Shown here: in pieces, positions 1 to 7,850 of the stretch | How the letters are laid out: each line of letters begins with the position of its first letter | Numbering within the stretch: the first letter of the stretch is position 1 | Origin: Planctomycetota bacterium | GTDB lineage: Bacteria; Planctomycetota; Planctomycetia; Pirellulales; Pirellulaceae | Direction: 5' to 3' | Assembly: GCA_014381825.1 (NCBI GenBank) | Contig: JACNKX010000151.1 | Location: forward strand, 62,001-126,000 | DNA length: 64,000 nt | Program-made: the position numbers and the translations under genes | The notes under the pieces: generated by a model | Seen by the model: the letters and a program-made list of their open reading frames with translations, nothing else | The model's database searches: none | Told to the model about the DNA's origin: nothing

Positions 1-62
1 TTCGTGCCGGTTTGACCGAAGACCTTGATCTCGACCTGATCCCGGGACTTGTTCGGCAATAG
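1..62 (+). CDS. 3' end of a gene cut by the window edge (possible)
   Basis: The third forward frame is open from the first base to a TAG at 60-62 and reads as a short tail ending GLVRQ. Nothing identifies the protein. The reading rests only on the open frame and on plausible amino-acid composition, and 60 open bases could occur by chance. The following 148 bases to the methyltransferase start contain no further gene that I can support. Confidence 0.3.
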   Translation, partial: RAGLTEDLDLDLIPGLVRQ

Positions 63-210
63 CCCACTGGTGTTACGACACGTCTGCCGCTGAAATCGAC
101 GGCAGCCCCCTCACAACCGCGATAATCGTGTAAAGTCCAACTGCTGTTGCGTGAAGCGTGGCGTACAATTACCGGATGTTACTGCAAATCGCGCAGAGGA
201 GTCTTTACTT

Positions 211-1467
211 GTGAGTCGAATGGTCGCAATTCACCAGCATCCTTGTTTACGGCTGCAGCTTGTCTTTGCGTACGCCGCGATCCTATTGTCTTCGGAGGCG
301 ATCGCGCAACCGGCTGACGAATGGAGCCGGGCTAGACAGAATCTTGTCGAGTTAATCGCCGAGGGAGTTAAGAATCCTCGCGTTCTTGATGCCGCGCGCA
401 CGACCGAGCGGCACTTATTTGTGCCTGAAGAGCACCGCGCGAAGGCCTACTTTGACATGTCGCTGCCGATTGGTGGAGGTGTGACGATCTCCCCGCCGTA
501 TGTAGTCGCATTCATGACAGAACAACTCGATCCACATCCCACCGATCGTGTCTTGGAAATTGGGACTGGCAGCGGATACCAAGCGGCGATGTTGAGTCCG
601 TTGGTCGCGGACGTCTACACGATTGAGATTGTCGAACACCTTGGCAACAAAGCCGCCAAACGTTTACAGCGACTGGGTTACGATAATGTCCACGTTCGCG
701 TAGGTGACGGATTTAAGGGATGGCCTGAACACGCTCCGTTCGACAAAATCATTGTTACCTGTTCGCCTGAGAAGATCCCTCACCCATTGGTCGATCAGCT
801 CAAGGAAGGCGGCAAAATGCTGATCCCGTTAGGGAAGCGGTACCAGCAGTCACTCTGCCTAATTACGAAACGTGAAGGGAGACTTGAACAACAAGTTCTT
901 GAGCCAACATTCTTCGTACCAATGACCGGTCGTGCCGAAACATTGAGAAACGTAAAGCAGGACGACGGTATACCGGTGTTGGCCAATGGCAGTTTTGAGC
1001 TCTTGAGCGAAGAACAAACGCCGGCCAATTGGTACTATCTACGGCAGGCTGAAATAGTGTCGGAATCAGAGGGTGTGCACCCAAGAAAGTACTTGAAGCT
1101 CAGTAATGCGACGCCCGGTCGTGCGGCCCAAGTGCTTCAAGCCACAGGTTTGGATGGCCGGCGGTACCGAGAACTTGAACTTTCGGTCGCTGTTCAACCG
1201 ATCGATGTCGCCATCCCTGAGGCTGATTCATTTTCAGGAATTTATGTGCGATTTTACGACCAGCAGCGCCGCGAAGTCGGATCAGGAAAATTTGGCCCGT
1301 GGACTGGCAGCGCGCCTTGGGCCGAATACGCAACCCGTTTTCGAGTTCCGCCAGAAGCACGAATCTTAATGATCAGTGCCGGTCTGTACGGAGCGACAGG
1401 CGAGTTGGGTATCGATGACATTCGAATCGACGCGAGCGCGACGATCGCGAAGGGACCGTTCGACTAA
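211..1467 (+). CDS. pcm: Exported protein-L-isoaspartate O-methyltransferase with C-terminal extra domain
   Basis: This enzyme family uses S-adenosylmethionine to methylate isoaspartyl residues in damaged proteins so that they can be repaired. The N-terminal half carries the family pattern: RHLFVPEEHR, a variant of the TISQPY loop (VTISPPYVVAFM), and the SAM-binding motif VLEIGTGSGYQAA. It is longer than the usual 210-230 residues. A hydrophobic leader ending near SSEAIAQ suggests export. About 170 residues after the catalytic domain look like a beta-rich, carbohydrate-binding-like module that I cannot name. I chose the GTG at 211 because AGGAG at 197-201 lies nine bases upstream; an ATG at 220 is the alternative. 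The methyltransferase call is firm; the periplasmic location is inferred from the leader. Confidence 0.9.
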   Translation: MSRMVAIHQHPCLRLQLVFAYAAILLSSEAIAQPADEWSRARQNLVELIAEGVKNPRVLDAARTTERHLFVPEEHRAKAYFDMSLPIGGGVTISPPYVVAFMTEQLDPHPTDRVLEIGTGSGYQAAMLSPLVADVYTIEIVEHLGNKAAKRLQRLGYDNVHVRVGDGFKGWPEHAPFDKIIVTCSPEKIPHPLVDQLKEGGKMLIPLGKRYQQSLCLITKREGRLEQQVLEPTFFVPMTGRAETLRNVKQDDGIPVLANGSFELLSEEQTPANWYYLRQAEIVSESEGVHPRKYLKLSNATPGRAAQVLQATGLDGRRYRELELSVAVQPIDVAIPEADSFSGIYVRFYDQQRREVGSGKFGPWTGSAPWAEYATRFRVPPEARILMISAGLYGATGELGIDDIRIDASATIAKGPFD

Positions 1468-1603
1468 GCTCCTTCACTGATACGCCATTCAGAGCGCGAA
1501 GAGTCTTTGAAGTTGCCTCGTGTGAACAACTAGGTGGTCATCAATTTGAAACACGGTCGCGATTTGGATGCACGTCTTCTGAGTGAGCTGCTGGGCGCGA
1601 TGC

Positions 1604-4600
1604 CTAGATGCCACCACCACCTCCGCCAAATCCGCCACCACCACCTCCGCCAAATCCACCACCTCCGCCACCACCCTGCGCGCCGCCCTGACCGGTGACG
1701 AAGTTGAACGTGTCAACATTCGTGATGCCAGAGGCGATTGGTGCCGATCCAAGCAAGGTAAATCGAACGTACCGACGGCTGGCATCAATGATTGCCATCG
1801 CGTTCATCTGGTTGCCTTCCGGGAAAGCCGTGATTTGCGGACGGAAGCCGACACTGCCGCGACGCCCGAATGCTCGTGGGTCAATTCGACCGTCAGCAAG
1901 ACCTCGACGCACTGCCAATGCGTAGTCACGAAGACTACTTGAATCGCTAGCGGCTCCAAGTTGCTGGGCTAAGATTTGGCGACCGACTTCGAGTCGTCCC
2001 TTGTCGATTGTAGCGATCTTCTCTTCTTCCAATGGTTCCATGCGACGTCCTTCTTTGAGATCGAAGTTCACGATCGCGTCTCGCTCGCCGAGTGGAATTT
2101 GTTGCTTGCCGTAGGTTTGTTCAGGCGTTCCGTAGTTAGTCCAGATTTCAACGGTCACCTTGCCCGCAGTAACCTCTCCCCACACATTCTTAAGAAACAT
2201 TCGGTACTGTCCCGTAAAACCTTTGGGACAGACGTAGAACTCGGAGTAGCCATCGAGCGAATTGCCGCCGCTATGGGCGTACGAATCACCTAGCATCACG
2301 CCTCCCGCCGTCGTTCGAGGGTTACGCCCCGAGCAAACAGTCGCGGAAGGTTCTTCGATGAACATGTCTACATCCGCATCGCCCGTCCAAGTAATCTTCA
2401 CGACACAGTCCCGAGTAACCGCATCATTCAACTTGGCGAGGAATTGTTCTGCCTCGCTAGTCCGACCATCCTTCTGCATCTTATCGAAAAGAGTCTTGGC
2501 GATTCTACCCGCACGTTCTTCAATTTCACGATGTTCTTTCTCCCAAGCCTGGCTCAGGATGCCGACGCTAGCCCACTGAAGTCCGGCCTCGTCTTGCAAT
2601 TGTTCGGCTAATGACAAGCCTTTGACGAACGGTTCGGGACGCATTGGATTGACCGCTGAAATCTCACGGTAAAGCTTAAGCGCTCGCGATTCGAGTCCGA
2701 TTCGCGACATATAAGAAGCAACGTGCAAGATCTCTTCGTCGTTCGTGCTGAAGTCGACAGCGGACATCAACGCACGTTCGACTTCCTCGACCGGCGCATT
2801 GCTCGCGAGCAATGCGATCGACATGGCTTCGTACATCCATGGTTGAGGCGCGCCAGCCCGAACAGCGGCTTGCGTCAGCACGACAATTTCCTGGAGCTTT
2901 GCACGGGCTCCTTTCTCGTCGTTCGCGTTCAAACGGCTCTTCGCCGAAGCTTGTAACTGCCGAACGGTTTCACGGACTTGCTTCGCGTGTTCAAGCCGAT
3001 CAACCGCGGAATCACTTCGGTGGGCTTTAAAATGTGCATTCCAGGCGTCATAGAGCGAATCACCGCTTTTGCGATCCAGCTTTATTGGACGAGCAATCGC
3101 GCGGAGCGTTTTGCGTGGTACTGCGATTGGTTGTGTGGGAGCAGTTGTTTTCGCTGGTGTGTTGCCACCAAGGGAGAGTTCGTCTTCGACGGCAAAGAAA
3201 CCACCACCGCCACCGCCGCCAAAGCCACCACCACCACCACCAAAGCCGCCTCCGCCGCCTCCGCCGCCGAAGCCGCCGCCACCTTGCTGGCCGCCACCCT
3301 GTTGTCCACCAAAGCCACCACCACCACCACCACCGAACTGGCCGCCGCCGGAGATGACCGGGATGACGAGGTCGCCGACTGGGTAGACCTTAGTAATCAG
3401 CTGTTCTTCCGCCTTTTCAGGCGTTGTGATCTGAAGGACTTCATCTTTGATGATGTAAGTCAACTCCAACTCGTTGAGCATCAGTCGCAGTGCCGATCGA
3501 AGAGTAGTTCCCTTCAGAGAATGGGTGATCGGTGTTCCCGTATCGATACCAAAGTCTTCCAGCGCCTTTGTGTCGATAACGATTGGAATGTTATGCGTGA
3601 ACGAGATGTCTTCAATCACATCCTTCAACGGCTGGTCGAGGTAGTCGAACGTCGTTTCGTGGTCGAGTTCCGAGAGAATTCGCGTCTCCGAAGAACCAGA
3701 CTTGCCCGACAAGTCAACGGAAGCGTACTTCTTACGACGAAGTGTCAGCTGCTCCCAAACCGAGGCATCCGGATAAAGGACCGGCGGCTCGTCGGGGAAC
3801 GGGTCCGCAGATCGTTCGATTTGAAACATTGCGTCTACGAAGTTGCGATGGCGCAAGTCGCGGAATCGGGTCAAGCCATTGAAGTTCTTTAAATTGCGGG
3901 CGTTCCAAATTGCGACACGTCCGGTGGGTAGGCCGGGTTCGAGATCCTGGACTTGGGAGGCAACATCGGCTTCCGCAGCGAAGTAGTTACCTTCGTCAAG
4001 CAAAGAGTTGAAACGATCGAGAAGCTGCTTGATCTTCTGACGCTTACGGGCCGTGTCTTCAACTAATCGTTCGGCCTCAACAGCGGCGGCCTTGTTTTCT
4101 TCTGCGTGAGCGCGACGATTTTCAACTTCGATCGTGACGCGTCCCACTTCTCGAATTGCCGATTGAATACGACCGGACAGTTGCGATCGGACTTCCGTAT
4201 CGAGATCCGGTTCAGTGTCGACCCGTTCGAGTAACACCTTTAGTGCTTGGCGTGCGCTTTCCGGATTACTCGACATTCTTTGGCTCGCTTGACCTAAACC
4301 GGTTTCAACTTCAGCTTGAATCGCCTCGGACTGAACCCGCTTTGCGGTTTCGACCTTGTCAAGGAAAGCACCAGATTCTCCCTCGAACTCGTGGAGCAAG
4401 TCGCTCGCGGCTGACGTACCACCGCCCTGGTGATTGATGAGGTTCAATGACGCCTCGCCAGCAGGTGCCGAAGCGAATTTATCAGCCGCATCGAGAACGG
4501 CGACTGCTCGAGGGTTGCCTGGGTCGCGAGCGACCGCCGCAGCGGCGGCGGTACGTGCACCCGCCAAATTTCCGGTTCGCAACGCATGGCCACTGAGTTC

Positions 4601-5668
4601 GGCCAGTTGCTTTGCGTTGTTTGTCATCACTTGAGCTGCCTCGCGTAGACCCGCAGAACCGATCGTTGGCAAGCGGAGGCCAGCGTCGGGGCGAGCTTTG
4701 TCGACCAGTTGCGGGAGAAATCCAAAGTCAGCGCTGGATGCTTCGGGGGACAACTTCCAAGATTGTTCAATTGTTTTGCCATTGGCTTCATACGTTACAG
4801 AAAGATCGCCTGTACCAGCCCCATCAAGCATTCCAATCAGGATCGAATCACGATCGGCGCGCAGCGGAGGCAATTGCTTCGGATACGACTCGCGAACGGA
4901 TGCCGGTATCTTAGAAGCTACGGGCCACAACACAGTGCCTCGTGCGGCGTGTGCCATCGCAACACCAGCGTCTTGGCCGGTGTTCTGATCCGAATCGACA
5001 TACAACATGCCACCAGTGTGGTTGGCAAGTGTCGCGAGCAGTCGTCCATCGCGGCTTGGTCCGATTGCCATACTCGACACGGATGCTCTGTTGGCAACTA
5101 AGTCGTTAACGATTGTCTCAAACTCGTTGCTTTCAATCACATTGGCGCGGCTAACCCCGTCACCGATGTAGACGACCGAACGCGGATTCGCGCTTGCTGG
5201 GCCGTAGCTGTCGATCGCACCCTGTAATGCTGCGACCATGTCCGTCGACCCGAGAGGTGCCCGCAGATCGAGCTTGCGAAGGGCCTGCTGCATCTCGGCA
5301 CTCTTCGGTGCCACGAAGCCATCGGTCAATGGAATCGCGTTGAGATCGACTGCAACCAATTTGACTCGATCGTTCGGTCCGAGCGTGTCGACCATCGATT
5401 CGAGAGCTGCGATTGCGTCATCGCGATACATCCCAGTCTGACTCGCCGATGTGTCAAATAATACAACCACATCATGAGCCCCAACAGGCGGACCCAAATG
5501 GTCAGGCTTGAGACTTAGGGCGAAATACTTTTCGCCGGTTGAAGAATCGAACGTCGCGAGTCGCGATTCCGCAGCTACAACATTCGAGTGGCCAGGCAGG
5601 GACGACGCTGTCACTGCAAAAGCCAAAACGGGTGCCAACGCGAGCAAGAAGTTACTGCGTTTAGACAT
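1604..5668 (-). CDS. Large secreted VWA protein with STN-like domain, Gly-rich tracts and DUF2135-like domain
   Basis: This is a 1354-residue exported protein. A signal peptide (about 1-33, ending near VVAAES) is followed by a von Willebrand factor A domain around residues 65-240, with an intact metal-site motif DTSAS near 72. A coiled-coil, helical middle follows. About residues 675-765 resemble the secretin/TonB short N-terminal (STN) fold, with the pattern LKDVIEDISFTHNIPIVID. A glycine-rich tract (about 780-825) comes next, then helical repeats. A domain around 1090-1210 with DADVDMFIEEP resembles DUF2135/YfaP. A second glycine-rich tail ends the protein. The ATG at 5668 is chosen because GGGAG lies just upstream and the signal peptide follows directly. 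Probable role: cell-surface adhesion or a structural part of the envelope; this is inference. No secretion partner lies beside it. Confidence 0.82.
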   Translation of the reverse strand: MSKRSNFLLALAPVLAFAVTASSLPGHSNVVAAESRLATFDSSTGEKYFALSLKPDHLGPPVGAHDVVVLFDTSASQTGMYRDDAIAALESMVDTLGPNDRVKLVAVDLNAIPLTDGFVAPKSAEMQQALRKLDLRAPLGSTDMVAALQGAIDSYGPASANPRSVVYIGDGVSRANVIESNEFETIVNDLVANRASVSSMAIGPSRDGRLLATLANHTGGMLYVDSDQNTGQDAGVAMAHAARGTVLWPVASKIPASVRESYPKQLPPLRADRDSILIGMLDGAGTGDLSVTYEANGKTIEQSWKLSPEASSADFGFLPQLVDKARPDAGLRLPTIGSAGLREAAQVMTNNAKQLAELSGHALRTGNLAGARTAAAAAVARDPGNPRAVAVLDAADKFASAPAGEASLNLINHQGGGTSAASDLLHEFEGESGAFLDKVETAKRVQSEAIQAEVETGLGQASQRMSSNPESARQALKVLLERVDTEPDLDTEVRSQLSGRIQSAIREVGRVTIEVENRRAHAEENKAAAVEAERLVEDTARKRQKIKQLLDRFNSLLDEGNYFAAEADVASQVQDLEPGLPTGRVAIWNARNLKNFNGLTRFRDLRHRNFVDAMFQIERSADPFPDEPPVLYPDASVWEQLTLRRKKYASVDLSGKSGSSETRILSELDHETTFDYLDQPLKDVIEDISFTHNIPIVIDTKALEDFGIDTGTPITHSLKGTTLRSALRLMLNELELTYIIKDEVLQITTPEKAEEQLITKVYPVGDLVIPVISGGGQFGGGGGGGFGGQQGGGQQGGGGFGGGGGGGGFGGGGGGFGGGGGGGFFAVEDELSLGGNTPAKTTAPTQPIAVPRKTLRAIARPIKLDRKSGDSLYDAWNAHFKAHRSDSAVDRLEHAKQVRETVRQLQASAKSRLNANDEKGARAKLQEIVVLTQAAVRAGAPQPWMYEAMSIALLASNAPVEEVERALMSAVDFSTNDEEILHVASYMSRIGLESRALKLYREISAVNPMRPEPFVKGLSLAEQLQDEAGLQWASVGILSQAWEKEHREIEERAGRIAKTLFDKMQKDGRTSEAEQFLAKLNDAVTRDCVVKITWTGDADVDMFIEEPSATVCSGRNPRTTAGGVMLGDSYAHSGGNSLDGYSEFYVCPKGFTGQYRMFLKNVWGEVTAGKVTVEIWTNYGTPEQTYGKQQIPLGERDAIVNFDLKEGRRMEPLEEEKIATIDKGRLEVGRQILAQQLGAASDSSSLRDYALAVRRGLADGRIDPRAFGRRGSVGFRPQITAFPEGNQMNAMAIIDASRRYVRFTLLGSAPIASGITNVDTFNFVTGQGGAQGGGGGGGFGGGGGGGFGGGGGGI

Positions 5669-5981
5669 AGTGAACACTCCCACCACTGAGGTGACTCTAA
5701 AAAGGGTTCTCTCTGTTCCGGTCGACAGAACCCTGCCTTGCCCAACAAATTATAATCGGCGCAGTTAGTCCGCCGAGTTCCTCCATTCTATGCAGGTGCT
5801 TCGCCAAACGCTACAGAAAAAGACCGGATTTATGGCCGTTGGCTGGGCAGACCGATCCTGCCGAGGCGAACAGTCGGCAAGTGAGCAAACGCAAGAACAA
5901 CAGGTGCCGAGAGGCAAATTCCCCTCGGCACCCGTCTGGAGTCAATAGCTTCTTACGTTAACTAGCCCCTATTCATAGGGG
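5669..5981. other. Gene-free stretch between the VWA gene and the acidic-protein gene
   Basis: This stretch holds the 5' leader of the VWA gene with a terminator-like hairpin (5697-5734) and the hairpin at the end of the upstream acidic-protein gene (5961-5986). No coding frame looks real on either strand. Confidence 0.6.
5697..5734 (-). terminator. Terminator-like hairpin in the VWA gene leader
   Basis: On the minus strand GGGTTCT (5734-5728) pairs with AGAACCC (5711-5705) across a 16-base loop and is followed at once by five T residues (5704-5700 region). It lies only about 30 bases before the ATG at 5668. It could end transcripts coming from the acidic-protein gene or attenuate transcription of the VWA gene. 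Confidence 0.55.
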
Positions 5982-5986
5982 CTAGT
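5961..5986 (-). terminator. Hairpin overlapping the stop codon of the acidic-protein gene
   Basis: ACTAGCCCCTA (5961-5971) and TAGGGGCTAGT (5976-5986) form a perfect 11-base stem with a four-base loop. The stop codon at 5984-5982 lies inside the stem. There is no T run, as for most gene ends here, so it may be a non-canonical terminator or a 3'-end stabiliser. Confidence 0.5.
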
Positions 5987-7421
5987 AAGCCATGTCGCCA
6001 TCAGCTCGTTGCGCCGTCTCAGCGATCTCGGTGGTAGCGAAGCCTCGTAAAATCACTGCAGCACTCTCAAAAAACGAAGCCATTCCGTCCAAAGCCTCCG
6101 CTGCATCAAGGACGACCGATGCCCTCTCTTGGTCCGGTTGAGCCCAATGGTCCAATTCGCAATCCCATTCCTGGGCACATTCATCCACATAGAACTCGGA
6201 GTTCGAGAGGGTGGGCAATAAATCGTTCGACGCGACGTCATCGACAGTCGTCCAGATGGGGGCGAGCATTCGATTTACTAACTCCGTTAGCCACGCTGGT
6301 TGGGGAGACGAGGTCTGTTGCGCGCCCTTGTCGAGGGGAAGGGATGCCTCTGCTTCACTCGGCTTTGATTCGAGTAACTCATCGGAAGTCGGCTCGAGGT
6401 CATACAAGTCGTCGTAGAACGATTCGTAATCATCCACGTCAGGCAAAGCGGAGTTGGCCTCCGCAGGATCGACATCGGTGACAGGCTCCACCGTATCTTC
6501 CAATTCAGCGGCCATCGCTTCGTCGTAGGCTTGGTCGTAACCAGTTCCTACAGCTTCCGCGGGGTCGTCAACCGCGAAAGCATTTGCGACGCCTTCATCC
6601 GGTTCTTGACCGTAGCCATACTCTTCGCGATACCACTCTTCTTCGTCACCCCACGATTCGGCGGCGAATTGAGCATCGGCCGCCTCGTCAATGGCTGTCT
6701 CGGAAAGTGCGTCGTATGCTTCGTCGATTTCCGGAATAATCCGCTCCGCGTCTTCGACCGAGTCAACTTCGTACGAGAACCATTCTTCTTTGTACGTTTC
6801 ATAATCGAGAGCCGATTGGTCTGGCGAAACTTCGTCGGACACCGAATCTTCCGCTAGTGCGGGATCTATCGGTTCGTAGCTGTCGTACGAATCGAAGTAA
6901 TCCTGCGGCGACGCATCGTCGTCCGTATACCATCCGAACTCGTCGTACGAATCGAATACTTCGTCGTATTGCGTCGTGGCGCTCGTGGACTCGGTTCCCG
7001 ACGGCGCATCGACGGGTGGCGCTGGAGACGCCGACTCTTCCGAACTCAAATCTTCCGCATCCGTAGATCCGGACTCGTCTCCGAAGAAGAACTCAGCGTA
7101 GTAGTCCTCGTACTCCGACTCCCAGGAATTATCGGACTGATCATCAACAAGCGAATCAGCAAGTTCAAGTTCGGGATCGGCGGGTGACGCGGACTCCGAG
7201 CGCGGCACCGAGTCGTCGTCGTACCAATAGTGGTTGTAGTCATAGTCGCTGTACCCACCGCAGACTTCTAGTGGGCCGTGAGCCAAAGGACAGACTATGC
7301 ATTCGCCGGGATCATGGCTTGGCGACACACCGGTTTCTTGTGCGTGCGTCCTTCCAACTATCAACAAGGGCCCGACCATACAACACAACATTACCGAGAG
7401 AGCGAAACAGGGGCGACTCAT
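5982..7421 (-). CDS. Secreted acidic Tyr/Asp/Ser-rich protein of unknown function
   Basis: The predicted product has 479 residues. A signal peptide ending RTHAQET is followed by a low-complexity region extremely rich in Asp, Glu, Tyr and Ser, with recurring short strings such as DSYD, YDDD, EDYYAEFF and DEEEWYREEYG. The last third is less acidic and begins near WLTELVNRM. The frame stays open far upstream, but the ATG at 7421 has AGGAGGAAG at 7428-7436 and starts the signal peptide, so I use it. I do not recognise a family. Such composition fits an extracellular, calcium-binding or disordered surface protein, which is inference. Two cysteines near the mature N-terminus (ECIVCPLAHGP) and two near VDECAQEWDC could form disulfides. 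Confidence 0.7.
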   Translation of the reverse strand: MSRPCFALSVMLCCMVGPLLIVGRTHAQETGVSPSHDPGECIVCPLAHGPLEVCGGYSDYDYNHYWYDDDSVPRSESASPADPELELADSLVDDQSDNSWESEYEDYYAEFFFGDESGSTDAEDLSSEESASPAPPVDAPSGTESTSATTQYDEVFDSYDEFGWYTDDDASPQDYFDSYDSYEPIDPALAEDSVSDEVSPDQSALDYETYKEEWFSYEVDSVEDAERIIPEIDEAYDALSETAIDEAADAQFAAESWGDEEEWYREEYGYGQEPDEGVANAFAVDDPAEAVGTGYDQAYDEAMAAELEDTVEPVTDVDPAEANSALPDVDDYESFYDDLYDLEPTSDELLESKPSEAEASLPLDKGAQQTSSPQPAWLTELVNRMLAPIWTTVDDVASNDLLPTLSNSEFYVDECAQEWDCELDHWAQPDQERASVVLDAAEALDGMASFFESAAVILRGFATTEIAETAQRADGDMAY

Positions 7422-7850
7422 CTGAACTTCCTCCTGTGAAATTAAGGTCGCGATGGCTTCCTCGCCATCCACTGTTCTTATCAAGTTCACACGAAAGCTC
7501 ATCACCAAAAGGGGGCTCTCGATACGAAGTGAACGCCAGTGAAGCGGTGGTTTTGGAGCGACACCGCTTCTCACACGAGTTGCTATCGGAGTCTTCCATT
7601 TGGGAGCAGTAGGTAATTTGTATGTGAATAGAAAACAAACGGCGAGATGGTCGATATCGCATGACCAGGGAATCCAGGGTGAGATTTGCGAAAGTGTCAC
7701 TAGTAGCGTTTGTGTGATGTGGCACCCGGCTGCACATACATGACTATTATTCTGATGTTAATGACGTATCAAGGTGGCGACGATTATGATGAGGTCACTA
7801 CCCCGCGATTGGCTGCGATCATCACGTCTGTCACAACTCGAGCATAAGAT
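7422..7850. other. Intergenic region between divergent genes
   Basis: This 429-base stretch separates the acidic-protein gene on the minus strand from the transporter gene on the plus strand, so it must hold both promoters. Frames open here on both strands but have the composition of shadows. I see no convincing -35/-10 pair, riboswitch or RNA gene. Confidence 0.5.

Noticed and set aside
1604-1680. Tandem triplet repeat or CRISPR-like array of CCACCACC units
   Set aside because: The repeats encode the Gly-rich C-terminus of the VWA protein; there are no spacers.
3069-3386. Plus-strand frame rich in Pro (PPPPPPKPP), 105 codons
   Set aside because: It is the complement of the Gly-rich region of the VWA gene; GGN codons read as CCN on the other strand.
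7312-7737. Minus-strand frame of 141 codons upstream of the acidic-protein gene
   Set aside because: No motif and no ribosome binding site; the composition is that of a chance frame overlapping the true start region.
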